A stretch of 38,804 nucleotides of DNA, taken from assembly GCA_049421205.1 (NCBI GenBank), contig JBMSMQ010000008.1, positions 1 to 38,804 on the forward strand. Reading direction: 5' to 3'. The stretch is from JAFMIT01 sp049421205. GTDB taxonomy: Bacteria; Actinomycetota; Actinomycetes; S36-B12; UBA5976. The position numbers and the translations under genes were made by a program. The first letter of the stretch is position 1; each line of letters begins with the position of its first letter. A model generated the notes under the pieces. The model saw only the letters and a program-made list of their open reading frames with translations. It did no database searches and was not told the origin of the DNA. Below, one piece after another: positions 23,431-31,790 of this stretch.

Positions 23431-24831
23431 GTGGAGGAGACCACGCAGACCACCACCCTATCCGATGAGGAATTAGGCGGGGTTTGGGCTCAGGTTCTTG
23501 ACCAGACTCTCACCACTGAGAGTGTGGAAGGCTCCCAAAGGGCCTTCATCAATATGAGCCGCCCGGTAGCCCTGATTGATGACACCCTCCTGTTGGCGGT
23601 TGCCAACGATATGACCCGCTGGGTGATCGAATCTCGTTATCAAGCAAGCATTTGTGCGGCCTTAAGCACGGCTTTTAGCAGACCGATTGGGCTCGCTTTT
23701 CGAATTGACCCCCAGATAGGGCCTGCTGACCCCATCGAAACTGACATTATGGCTGACTCTGTCACCCAGACCCCAACCCCACTCATCGACCTTCCCAACG
23801 ACGAAAGTCGGCTCAACCCGAAATACACCTTTGAAAACTATGTGAAGGGTGTGAAGGCGCTCGCAGCGAGTGCCGCTGAAGCTGTTGCTGAAAACCCAGG
23901 CACCTCCTACAACCCACTCTTTATCTGGGGAGCAAGTGGACTTGGTAAAACTCATCTACTGCATGCAATTGGTAACTACACCAGAAGTTTGTATCGAGGT
24001 AGCCGTGTCCGGTATGTTTCAAGTGAAGAGTTCACCAATGAATTTATTAATGCAATCCGTGATGATAAGGCTGCAGAATTTCAAAGAAAATATCGCCAAG
24101 TAGACGTACTACTTGTTGATGACATTCAGTTTTTGAGTGGAAAAGTTCAAACTCAAGAAGAGTTCTTCCACACCTTCAATACGCTCTATAACGCAAACAA
24201 ACAGATTGTGATTGCATCTGATCTTCCACCGAAAGAACTACCTGGGTTTGAAGCACGTATGAGATCTCGATTCAATCATGGATTTATGATTGATATCACT
24301 CCACCGGATTTGGAAACTCGTATCGCAATTTTGAGAAAGAAAACATTGCAAGAACGACTCAGTATGCCAGTTGAGGTTCTTGAATATATTGCTTCGAAGA
24401 TTTCAACAAATATTCGTGAACTTGAAGGTGCACTTATTCGTGTCACTGCATACGCAAATCTCAATGCCCAGACTCCAGACCTTGCCATGGCAGAACTCAT
24501 TCTTCGAGACCTTGTCGATGAAGAAGTCACACCTGAAGTGAGTGTGTCTGTGATTATGGAAGTGATTGGTAACTTCTACGGCTTCACCATTGAAGAGCTC
24601 ACAGGTACTTCACGAAATCAACAACTCGTAACAGCACGCCAGATGGCGATGGCGTTATGTAATGAATTGACATCTCTTTCCCTTCCAAAAATCGGTAAGG
24701 CGTTTGGAAATCGCGATCACACCACAGTGATGCACGCTCGGGATAAGATAAAAAACCTGATTTCAAATGAAAAGAAATACTTCAACGAATACACAGAGCT
24801 TCGCCAAAGGGTATTGAGCCACTCACGCTAA
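23431..24831 (+). CDS. dnaA: Chromosomal replication initiator DnaA
   Basis: Origin-binding AAA+ ATPase (466 aa). Domain I is at the N-terminus, a short acidic/Pro linker follows (about 105-130), the AAA+ core starts at YTFENYVKG with Walker A GASGLGKTHLL (about 170-180) and Walker B LLVDDIQFL, and domain IV carries the DNA-binding signature GNRDHTTVMHARDKI near the C-terminus. The linker is much shorter than in Streptomyces DnaA. GTG start at 23431 with AGGAGG 6-7 nt upstream. Unlike most bacteria, dnaN is not next; three other genes and the origin lie between. Confidence 0.97.
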   Translation: MEETTQTTTLSDEELGGVWAQVLDQTLTTESVEGSQRAFINMSRPVALIDDTLLLAVANDMTRWVIESRYQASICAALSTAFSRPIGLAFRIDPQIGPADPIETDIMADSVTQTPTPLIDLPNDESRLNPKYTFENYVKGVKALAASAAEAVAENPGTSYNPLFIWGASGLGKTHLLHAIGNYTRSLYRGSRVRYVSSEEFTNEFINAIRDDKAAEFQRKYRQVDVLLVDDIQFLSGKVQTQEEFFHTFNTLYNANKQIVIASDLPPKELPGFEARMRSRFNHGFMIDITPPDLETRIAILRKKTLQERLSMPVEVLEYIASKISTNIRELEGALIRVTAYANLNAQTPDLAMAELILRDLVDEEVTPEVSVSVIMEVIGNFYGFTIEELTGTSRNQQLVTARQMAMALCNELTSLSLPKIGKAFGNRDHTTVMHARDKIKNLISNEKKYFNEYTELRQRVLSHSR

Positions 24832-24860
24832 ATGTCAGGTTTATGAGGGAAATTTGCCTT

Positions 24861-25259
24861 ATGAACACGTCAAAGAATCAAAGATTAGAACTCGTTATTG
24901 ATAACACTTTATATATGTTAGGTGATGAATCTATCCGACTTCAAAACATCCCTGAATATGAACCAAATGTGGAAGACATAATTGGACTTGTATGTAAACA
25001 CTTCAATCAATCAACCATCGAAGTTCTAAATAGAAGAGATACAGCAGAGTATCAAGAATCCGGAGCAATGCTTGCTGGATTACTTTTTGAAAGATTACAA
25101 CTATCAGTAACTGAAATTGAAAGCTTGATGCCACGTAATGAAAACTCTAATCCCATCGACGATTTTTTTAGAATGAAACAATCTGAAACATATTTTGCTA
25201 ATATGTTTGTTCACCTTTGGTTACAGGCTGGAACGCATCCAGATTTTAGGGAGTGTTAA
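24861..25259 (+). CDS. Hypothetical protein next to dnaA
   Basis: Not recognised (132 aa from this start). It is soluble and acidic, with no membrane segment or signal peptide; helical stretches EPNVEDIIGLVCKHFNQSTIEVLNR and SGAMLAGLLFERLQLSVTEIESL are visible. Base composition is lower than in its neighbours (about 32 G+C in the first 100 nt), suggesting a fast-evolving or acquired gene. An in-frame ATG at 24843 also exists; 24861 has GAGGGA about 11 nt upstream. It starts 29 bp after dnaA and may be cotranscribed. Its end overlaps the convergent DUF1801 gene by 14 bp. Confidence 0.6.
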   Translation: MNTSKNQRLELVIDNTLYMLGDESIRLQNIPEYEPNVEDIIGLVCKHFNQSTIEVLNRRDTAEYQESGAMLAGLLFERLQLSVTEIESLMPRNENSNPIDDFFRMKQSETYFANMFVHLWLQAGTHPDFREC

Positions 25260-25833
25260 ATCGGATTGATTTCTTCTTCATTTCTTTTTTCAGGATGAGA
25301 AGCGCATTTGGTCCAAATCCATGAAGTTGAAGTAATTCGTCTTCTGTTACATTTTTTAGATCTTGAAGTGAATAGAGTTTTTTATTAACCAGTGCTCTTC
25401 TTGCTGGTGCTGCAATTTTCAATTCTCTCCACACTGTGTCTTTCTTTTCATACGTCGAAAGTTTTAGTGTTCCCTTTGCGACCGGACATTCTGAGAGTCG
25501 AGCGCGGATGAGTTTCTTAATCAGTGCTTTAGGTAATGGTTGATCAAGCGGAATATGGAGTGCACTTTTTGTTGTTGTATATTTTGAGAGCTCGTGAGAA
25601 AAGTTTGGTAAGACACTTCCACTAAATGGGTAATACCCAACATAAGTTTTATTTGCGAGTAATCCAGCAACAATATTTCCGTTCACTTTAAACGCAGGCA
25701 TTCCATAACTCACAACTTCCTCAGCATCCGGAACAATTTCTAAGATACGAGCTCTCATTTCAAGCATTGTTGGTTGGTGGGTGAGTGGACTTTTCGAATA
25801 GTGATCTTTGACGGATTTTGGTAGTGGAATCAC
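25246..25833 (-). CDS. DUF1801 domain protein with C-terminal helix-hairpin-helix
   Basis: 195 aa. The N-terminal two thirds match the DUF1801/YdhG fold (RILEIVPDAEEVVSYGMPAFKVNGNIVAG..., then VGYYPFSGSVL), a family of unknown biochemical function related to frataxin-like folds. The last 40 residues (LYSLQDLKNVTEDELLQLHGFGPNALLILKKEM region) read as a helix-hairpin-helix like that of the RNA polymerase alpha C-terminal domain, usually a nucleic acid-binding module. GTG start, exactly 6 nt after TACGAT, so probably leaderless. It is transcribed against the rightward replichore, between dnaA and the main origin cluster. Confidence 0.85.
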   Translation of the reverse strand: MIPLPKSVKDHYSKSPLTHQPTMLEMRARILEIVPDAEEVVSYGMPAFKVNGNIVAGLLANKTYVGYYPFSGSVLPNFSHELSKYTTTKSALHIPLDQPLPKALIKKLIRARLSECPVAKGTLKLSTYEKKDTVWRELKIAAPARRALVNKKLYSLQDLKNVTEDELLQLHGFGPNALLILKKEMKKKSIRFNTP

Positions 25834-25839
25834 CTCGGA

Positions 25840-25845
25840 ATCGTA
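25840..25845 (-). promoter_or_regulatory. -10 for leaderless DUF1801 gene
   Basis: TACGAT on the minus strand followed by 6 nt and the GTG start; no ribosome site is present. Confidence 0.6.
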
Positions 25846-26073
25846 TCTTTTGTCCTCTCCACACCTGTGTATTACCTGTGGATAACTACTGTCACAGTTT
25901 TCACATACTTCCCATACGTCACGAGGTTGTGGATGGATTTAAGGTGGCGTGTGGAAGGGGAATTATCGTGGTGAAGTTCCTCCACATTCCATCCACTAGT
26001 TATCCACATTTTGCGGGTCGTTTTCCACATCCGTTTTTACCCATTTACGCACGAAAAATAGGATAAATGTGAC

Positions 26074-26130
26074 TTTTCCACACTGTCCACAACGCCTATT
26101 ACTACTACGAAACTAATAAAGAAAAATAGA
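26074..26130 (+). other. Origin unwinding element with DnaA-trios
   Basis: Two tandem DnaA boxes TTTTCCACA (26074-26082) and CTGTCCACA (26083-26091), a short GC-rich spacer (26092-26095), then CTA-TTA-CTA-CTA (26096-26107), which on the other strand is the 3'-[G/A]AT repeat bound by single-stranded DnaA, then AT-rich sequence. This is the same order as the basal unwinding system described in Bacillus subtilis. Confidence 0.8.
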
Positions 26131-26138
26131 TACACACA

Positions 26139-26144
26139 TATCCT
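26139..26144 (+). promoter_or_regulatory. Candidate -10 for the VWA gene
   Basis: TATCCT, predicting a start near 26151. The roughly 60-nt leader would hold a DnaA-box-like site (26155-26163) and two small hairpins, CAGGT/ACCTG (26171-26184) and CTTGG/CCAAG (26188-26203), the latter touching the ribosome site. Confidence 0.35.
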
Positions 26145-26211
26145 CCCCACTTCCTGTGGACGCCATATGTCAGGTTGATACCTGATACTTGGCTCGAACC
26201 AAGGGGGAAGA

Positions 26212-26838
26212 ATGACCAAACCGTATTACACCCACCTCACACTTGTGGTGGACCGATCAGGCTCTATGAGCTCAATGGCCAGAGAGGCCAGCCAAGGTAT
26301 CGAACAACTGATTCAGAGTCAGTTTGCCGAGCCTGGACAATTCTCAATCACGCTGCTCGAATTCGACACCGAATTCGATACCTATTGCCGTATGGCTGAC
26401 ACACCACTTCCGTATCAGCTAGTTCCACGCGGAAGTACGGCACTCTTTGACGCAGTTGGTCGAGAAATCGTCTCAACCGGAGAAGACCTCTCGAAAATGA
26501 AAGAAGAGGATCGTCCTGAAAAGGTCATCTTCGTTATCGTGACAGATGGTATGGAAAACGCCAGCCACGAATACTCACTGGCGCGCCTTCGCGAAATGAT
26601 CCGCCACCAAAAAGAGGTGTATTCCTGGGACTTTCAGTTCATCGGAGCACGAGAAGCGGCCTGGCAAGGTGAAGAACTTGGTATGAAAACCTCACGGAAT
26701 TCAGGAACAGCCAAAGGTTTCGAAACCACCTACAAACTGATGGATGTTGCGATGAAGGAAGAGCGGGCAAAACGTGACTCTGAGGGAATTGTCCTCAAAG
26801 AAATCATTCTTGATGATGACGCGGACGATTTACCCTAA
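26212..26838 (+). CDS. Stand-alone von Willebrand factor A domain protein
   Basis: 208 aa, made almost entirely of one VWA domain. The metal-ion-dependent adhesion site is complete: DRSGS at residues 14-18, Thr76 in RGSTALFDAV and Asp112 in VTDGMEN. No signal peptide, membrane segment or partner domain is seen, so it should act in the cytoplasm, probably by metal-dependent protein contact. The C-terminus is charged and ends in an acidic LDDDADDLP. Start at ATG 26212 with AAGGGGGA upstream. It lies between oriC and dnaN, where no gene is usual; whether it has a replication role is unknown. Confidence 0.85.
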   Translation: MTKPYYTHLTLVVDRSGSMSSMAREASQGIEQLIQSQFAEPGQFSITLLEFDTEFDTYCRMADTPLPYQLVPRGSTALFDAVGREIVSTGEDLSKMKEEDRPEKVIFVIVTDGMENASHEYSLARLREMIRHQKEVYSWDFQFIGAREAAWQGEELGMKTSRNSGTAKGFETTYKLMDVAMKEERAKRDSEGIVLKEIILDDDADDLP

Positions 26839-26897
26839 CCCGTAGATGACTATTGGGGGTACCTCTGCCACGATTAGCCGCCTGAAAAGGAAGTGTT

Positions 26898-28028
26898 ATG
26901 AAAGTAAGAATTGAGCGAGACAAACTTGCTGACGCTGTAGCGTGGGCAATGCGTGGACTTAGTAGTTCACGTATAGGTGGAAACAACACCATCGGTATCG
27001 AAGCAGGTGTCGGCACGCTGACACTTGTTGCCTATGACCGCGACACCAGTGCTCAAGCTGAAGCTGATGCAGCGGTTGATGTTCCAGGAAGTGTGATTGT
27101 TCCTGGAAAACTCCTCGCTGAAATCACCAAAACACTTCCTTCTTCTGCGGTTGGACTTTCAGTTGTTGATGGATCACTTCGAGTTGAATGTGGTAAATCA
27201 TCGTTTGATATTCCACTTGTCACCGTTGGAGATTTTCCACGTATGCTCGAAGTTCCAGGACTACTTGGAACTATAAACGGTGGTCAACTCGCAACTGCAA
27301 TTAGTCAAGTTGTTATCGCTGCTGCAAGTAATGACACACTTTCAAATCTAAGTGGCATTCATTTTGAGTTTACAAAATCTCACATCACACTTGCAGCAAC
27401 CGACCGCTACCGTTTAGCGCTTCGTGATGTTGAATGGACACCCGCCATAACCGATGTAAACGCGGTGGCATTTATTCCAGCAATGAAAATTAATGACATT
27501 GCTAAAGGTCTTGCTGATTGCAACAGTGTCAACATTTCACTTTCTGCAACTAATGAAAATTCACTTGTTGGTTTTTCTGGAAATAATAGAACCATTGCAA
27601 CCACGTTGCTGAATGCAAAGTTTCCAAGTTATCGCGATAGCATCCCAGCACCAGGTGAAATCACTGCATATATCGATAACAATGTTCTTGCAGCAGCACT
27701 TCGCCGAGTTCGTCTCGTTTTAGAAGAGCGCGATAAGAGCTTCGTTTCAATGGAACTTGGCACCAATGAAGTGATATTGACCGCACGCGGCCAATCAAGT
27801 GGTGTTGCAACCGAAACAATCGACGCTGTTATCACCGGAAAAACTGAAGATGCAGTTCGCTTCGATCCGTTTCGATTTACCGAAGGTCTCACTGCAACGA
27901 ATTCACCGTGGGTAAAACTTTCCTTTATCAACAAGTCAAAACCAGTATTACTCACTGCAGCGAAAGAGGCAGGAAAAGATATTGAAGACGGCTACAAGTA
28001 TTGGTTAATGCCAAAACTCTATAACTAA
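26898..28028 (+). CDS. dnaN: DNA polymerase III beta sliding clamp
   Basis: Ring-forming processivity clamp (376 aa) with three repeated clamp domains; MKVRIERDKLADAVAWAMRGLSSR-type start and C-terminal TAAKEAG...YKYWLMPKLYN end are characteristic for actinobacterial DnaN. AAAAGGAAG lies 5-6 nt before the ATG. Its stop overlaps the recF start by one base (TAATG). Confidence 0.96.
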   Translation: MKVRIERDKLADAVAWAMRGLSSSRIGGNNTIGIEAGVGTLTLVAYDRDTSAQAEADAAVDVPGSVIVPGKLLAEITKTLPSSAVGLSVVDGSLRVECGKSSFDIPLVTVGDFPRMLEVPGLLGTINGGQLATAISQVVIAAASNDTLSNLSGIHFEFTKSHITLAATDRYRLALRDVEWTPAITDVNAVAFIPAMKINDIAKGLADCNSVNISLSATNENSLVGFSGNNRTIATTLLNAKFPSYRDSIPAPGEITAYIDNNVLAAALRRVRLVLEERDKSFVSMELGTNEVILTARGQSSGVATETIDAVITGKTEDAVRFDPFRFTEGLTATNSPWVKLSFINKSKPVLLTAAKEAGKDIEDGYKYWLMPKLYN

Positions 28029-29140
28029 TGCATGTTTCATCGTTAGGGTTACGAAACTTTAGATCGTACGATGATGTCACACTGAAGTTTTCACCTGGTG
28101 TGTCAATATTTGTGGGCCCTAACGGTATGGGTAAAACAAATATTATTGAAGCAATCGGTTATCTCACAAACCTTGAAAGTCATAAGGTTTCAGGTGTTAC
28201 ACCTCTTATTCAAGCAGGGGAATCTTCTGCGGTAATAACAGCCACCATCGAACATGAAGTTCGAAGTATTGATGTGTCTATCTCTCTTCAAAATGAGGGA
28301 AAGAACACAGCCACAATCAATGGCTCACCTGTGAAGAGAACTCGGGAGATTCTCGGAATTGTTTTCAGTGTGATTTTTGCACCAGAAGATCTTGAACTAG
28401 TGAAAGGTGATCCATCTGCACGGAGAAAATTTCTTGATGAGGCAATCGCGAATCTCACACCAAGTTATCTCTCTTATAAAACAGACTATGAAAAAGTTTT
28501 AAAACAGCGAAATGCACTCTTAAAAACTTTGAACACTCGTGCAAGTGCCGATAATTTAGAAACATTAAGCACCTGGAGTGAAATGCTTGCTGAAGCAGGT
28601 GAACATCTCATGAAACAAAGAGCCGCCTACGTAGAAAAGATCAGAGGCATTACACGAGATATCTATGATGAACTCAGCAACAATCGCGGACCTTTTGACA
28701 TTCAGTACGAACCGAATGTTTCATTTCAGAAAGATACAGATATCAAGTTACTTCTCACCCAGAAGATGCAAGAAAACCAAAAACAAGAAATCGAACGTGG
28801 CACAAGTCTCTTCGGTCCACATCGCGACGAATTAGGACTATACCTCGATGAGTTACCGATGCGAGGCTATGCAAGCCAAGGTGAATCCTGGTCAGCTGCA
28901 CTTTCACTCAAAATGTCTCACTACACACTTCTGAAATCTTCACTTAATGTGGGTGACCCTATTTTGATTCTTGATGACGTCTTTTCAGAACTTGATGAGA
29001 TCAGGCGGAACAAACTTGTTGAACTTGTGAAAGGAAATGAGCAGACTTTAATTACCGCCGCAGTCATTGCTGATGTTCCAGATGAACTAACAGGTAGCGT
29101 ATATCGGGTTGAAAAAGGTAAGGTTCAGCACGATGAATGA
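28028..29140 (+). CDS. recF: DNA replication and repair protein RecF
   Basis: SMC-like ATPase (370 aa) that helps load RecA at gaps. Walker A GPNGMGKTNIIEAI is at about residues 33-46; the signature region YASQGESWSAALSLK and Walker B PILILDDVFSELD are near the C-terminus. The signature motif is slightly unusual (SQGESW instead of SQGEQR). Overlaps both dnaN and the DciA gene. Confidence 0.95.
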   Translation: MHVSSLGLRNFRSYDDVTLKFSPGVSIFVGPNGMGKTNIIEAIGYLTNLESHKVSGVTPLIQAGESSAVITATIEHEVRSIDVSISLQNEGKNTATINGSPVKRTREILGIVFSVIFAPEDLELVKGDPSARRKFLDEAIANLTPSYLSYKTDYEKVLKQRNALLKTLNTRASADNLETLSTWSEMLAEAGEHLMKQRAAYVEKIRGITRDIYDELSNNRGPFDIQYEPNVSFQKDTDIKLLLTQKMQENQKQEIERGTSLFGPHRDELGLYLDELPMRGYASQGESWSAALSLKMSHYTLLKSSLNVGDPILILDDVFSELDEIRRNKLVELVKGNEQTLITAAVIADVPDELTGSVYRVEKGKVQHDE

Positions 29141-29630
29141 GATCCCAAGCCACAAAGAAATCGTTCAAAACGCAAGTATGCGTTTTCAGCGTCTTCGAAA
29201 TTATCTTCAAGCAGCTGGTGTGAAGCCAGGCTCAACGAAACCAACGCTACGAACAAATACACAAACTGAACGAGATCCAAAACCACTCGGTGCGATTCTT
29301 CAGAATCTCATCGAAACTGAAGAGTTCGGAGTCCCAAGTGCGATTGCGAATCTCAATGCTCGCTGGCCCGATATGGTCGGTGCAGAAGTTGCAGCACACG
29401 TCTTCATCGAAGCCTTCAATGAAGAAAGTAAAACTCTCAATCTACGCACAGATTCAACTGCCTGGGCTACCCAACTACGGCTCTTAGCGGCCCAAATCGT
29501 CCAAAAAATCACGGATGAGTTCGGGGAAGGATTCGTTGAAAACCTCAGTGTGAACGGCCCAAAAGCACCATCGTGGATATATGGAAAACGCCGAGTCCCA
29601 GGACGAGGCCCAAGAGATACCTACGGATAG
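29133..29630 (+). CDS. DciA-like DUF721 protein
   Basis: 165 aa. The C-terminal part (about 65-150: LNARWPDMVGAEVAAHVFIEAFNEESKTLNLRTDSTAWATQLRLL) is the DUF721/DciA domain, which in other bacteria interacts with the replicative helicase at initiation. It occupies the same place as Rv0004 in Mycobacterium, between recF and gyrB. The frame is open from 29109, but ATG at 29133 fits family length and follows AAGGTAAGG; it overlaps the end of recF by 8 bp. The N-terminal 60 residues are basic and probably disordered. Confidence 0.88.
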   Translation: MNEIPSHKEIVQNASMRFQRLRNYLQAAGVKPGSTKPTLRTNTQTERDPKPLGAILQNLIETEEFGVPSAIANLNARWPDMVGAEVAAHVFIEAFNEESKTLNLRTDSTAWATQLRLLAAQIVQKITDEFGEGFVENLSVNGPKAPSWIYGKRRVPGRGPRDTYG

Positions 29631-29754
29631 GGCAATTTCGCCAATTTAGCCCGCGAAATAGGCCAGTATTCAATTAACCCCATCAGCAGTAGGCACCTAT
29701 TCCAAGTGCACTCACTTGGCTAAAAGGCCACTTTTCAGGCGTGCAAACGGGCAG

Positions 29755-29760
29755 TAGAAT
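29755..29760 (+). promoter_or_regulatory. Candidate -10 for gyrB-gyrA
   Basis: TAGAAT in the 202-bp gap before gyrB, predicting a start near 29767 and a leader of about 66 nt. The gap also holds hairpins CCAAGTG/CACTTGG (29702-29719) and ACCTG/CAGGT (29765-29777); nothing else is recognisable in it. Confidence 0.45.
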
Positions 29761-29832
29761 TAGCACCTGTTTCAGGTCGCCCTTTCTTTCCAAGGAATCT
29801 AAGCGGCCTGTTCTCTATGTAAGAGAGGGTTC

Positions 29833-31779
29833 ATGACCTACGACGCAAGTGCCATCCAAGTACTTGAAGGACTTGATGCTGTTCGTAAACGCCCCGGTAT
29901 GTATATCGGATCAACCGGCGAGCGAGGACTTCATCATTTGGTGTACGAAGTTGTCGACAACTCAGTTGATGAAGCACTCGCAGGCTATTGCACCAACATT
30001 GAAGTGACGATCTTGAAAGATGGCGGACTCCAGGTTGTTGATAATGGTCGTGGAATGCCAGTTGATGAACATCCAGTTGAAAAGAAACCAGCTGTTGAAG
30101 TCATTATGACCGTATTGCACGCTGGTGGAAAATTCGGTGGCGGCGGATATGCAGTCTCTGGTGGATTACATGGCGTTGGTGTCACTGTCGTTAATGCACT
30201 ATCAACAACATTGAAAGTTTCAGTTCGCCGTGATGGTCAAGTGTATGAACAGTCATACAAACACGGTGTTCCAGATGCACCACTTGCAGTGGTTGGAAAA
30301 TCAACAGACACCGGAACCACAGTGACCTTTTGGCCAGACGATAAAATTTTCGAAACCACTGTTTTTGATTTCACAACTCTTGCACGTCGTTTTCAAGAAA
30401 TGGCATTTTTGAATAAAGGTCTCACCATTTCAATTTCGGATGAACGTGAGTCAGCAGTTGATGTGAATGGAAATCCGCACACTGTTGTCTACAAATACGA
30501 TGGTGGTATCGCAGATTTTGTTACTCACATCAATCAACCAAAAGGTGTATCACACCCATCAGTTATTTCATTTTCTGCAGAAGATGATAAAAAAGGAATC
30601 AGTGCTGATGTTGCTCTTCAATGGAATGTGAGCTACACCGAAAGTGTGTATACCTTCGCAAACACCATTAACACTATTGAAGGTGGAACTCACGAAGAAG
30701 GATTCAGAACAGCATTAACATCACTACTCAATAAGTTTGCACGCGAGCAGTGGGGAATTCTTAAAGACAAAGATGCCAATCTCACAGGAGACGATGTCCG
30801 TGAAGGACTCACTGCAATTGTCAGTGTGAAACTTCGTGAACCACAGTTCGAAGGTCAAACGAAAACAAAACTTGGAAACACAGAAGCAAAAACCTTCGTC
30901 CAAAAAGTTGTGAATGATCAACTTGCTGCCTGGTTTCAAGCAAACCCATCTGAAGGTAAAGAAATTGCAAGAAAGTGTGTGAATGCTGCCGCTGCACGAA
31001 TTGCTGCACGAAAAGCCCGTGACTTGGCACGTAACCGAAAAGGACTCCTTGGTGGCGGTGGGTTACCTGGAAAACTTGCAGATTGTTCAAGTAGTAGCCC
31101 AGAAGAATGCGAACTATTCGTCGTTGAAGGTGATTCCGCTGGAGGTTCTGCGAAACAAGGACGGGATCCACGTACGCAGGCAATCTTGCCAATTCGTGGA
31201 AAAATTTTGAACGTCGAAAAAGCACGTATCGATAAAGTACTTCAAAACAATGAAGTGCAAGCACTTATCAGTGCACTTGGTACTGGTGTTCATGATGATT
31301 TCGATATCAACAAACTTCGCTACCACAAAGTTGTATTGATGGCGGATGCTGATGTTGATGGACAACATATCCGCACCTTGCTACTCACACTTCTTTTCAG
31401 ATTCATGAAACCACTGATCGAAAACGGACATGTGTTCTTGGCCCAACCACCACTCTACAAAATCAAATGGGGTCGCGATGAATATCAATACGCATATTCC
31501 GATCGTGAACGCGATGCCCTGATTGAGGCTGGCACAAGTGCTGGAAAGAAACTTCCAAAGGATGAAGCAGTGCAACGCTACAAAGGTCTTGGTGAAATGA
31601 ATCACGAAGAACTCCGTGTCACCACAATGGATACAGCAAACCGTGTGCTTCTTCGTGTGACACTCGATGATGCAGCCCAAGCTGACAATCTTTTCAGTGT
31701 GTTGATGGGTGAAGATGTAGAGAGCAGAAGAAACTTTATTCAACACAATGCTCGTGACGTACGATTCTTGGATATTTAG
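29833..31779 (+). CDS. gyrB: DNA gyrase subunit B
   Basis: ATPase subunit of DNA gyrase (648 aa). GHKL ATPase motifs VYEVVDNSVDEALAG and GLHGVGVTVVNALS, the TOPRIM acidic residues in VEGDSAGGSA and DADVDGQHI, and the C-terminal GyrA-binding region are all present, with the actinobacterial length (no proteobacterial insert). AGAGAGGG lies 3-4 nt before the ATG. gyrA follows 11 bp downstream. Confidence 0.97.
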   Translation: MTYDASAIQVLEGLDAVRKRPGMYIGSTGERGLHHLVYEVVDNSVDEALAGYCTNIEVTILKDGGLQVVDNGRGMPVDEHPVEKKPAVEVIMTVLHAGGKFGGGGYAVSGGLHGVGVTVVNALSTTLKVSVRRDGQVYEQSYKHGVPDAPLAVVGKSTDTGTTVTFWPDDKIFETTVFDFTTLARRFQEMAFLNKGLTISISDERESAVDVNGNPHTVVYKYDGGIADFVTHINQPKGVSHPSVISFSAEDDKKGISADVALQWNVSYTESVYTFANTINTIEGGTHEEGFRTALTSLLNKFAREQWGILKDKDANLTGDDVREGLTAIVSVKLREPQFEGQTKTKLGNTEAKTFVQKVVNDQLAAWFQANPSEGKEIARKCVNAAAARIAARKARDLARNRKGLLGGGGLPGKLADCSSSSPEECELFVVEGDSAGGSAKQGRDPRTQAILPIRGKILNVEKARIDKVLQNNEVQALISALGTGVHDDFDINKLRYHKVVLMADADVDGQHIRTLLLTLLFRFMKPLIENGHVFLAQPPLYKIKWGRDEYQYAYSDRERDALIEAGTSAGKKLPKDEAVQRYKGLGEMNHEELRVTTMDTANRVLLRVTLDDAAQADNLFSVLMGEDVESRRNFIQHNARDVRFLDI

Positions 31780-31790
31780 AAAGGCTCTAA

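Larger units (their letters stand above)
25834..26211. other. Predicted replication origin oriC
   Basis: A 378-bp gap without genes, rich in DnaA boxes. Perfect TTATCCACA at 25877-25885 (minus) and 26000-26008 (plus); TTTTCCACA at 26021-26029 and 26074-26082 (plus); near matches at 25855-25863, 25928-25936 (minus), 25950-25958 (minus), 25978-25986, 26083-26091 and 26155-26163 (minus). The right part has a DnaA-trio element (26096-26107) and an AT-rich tract to about 26140. Genes on both sides of the dnaA-dnaN block are oriented outward, as expected around an origin. Confidence 0.9.

Noticed and set aside
29631..29832. Riboswitch or small RNA ahead of gyrB
   Set aside because: Only small hairpins are seen and no known riboswitch core was recognised; described with the gyrB promoter.
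30821..31264. 147-residue minus-strand ORF
   Set aside because: Lies wholly inside gyrB, with no ribosome site and no family-like sequence; a shadow frame.
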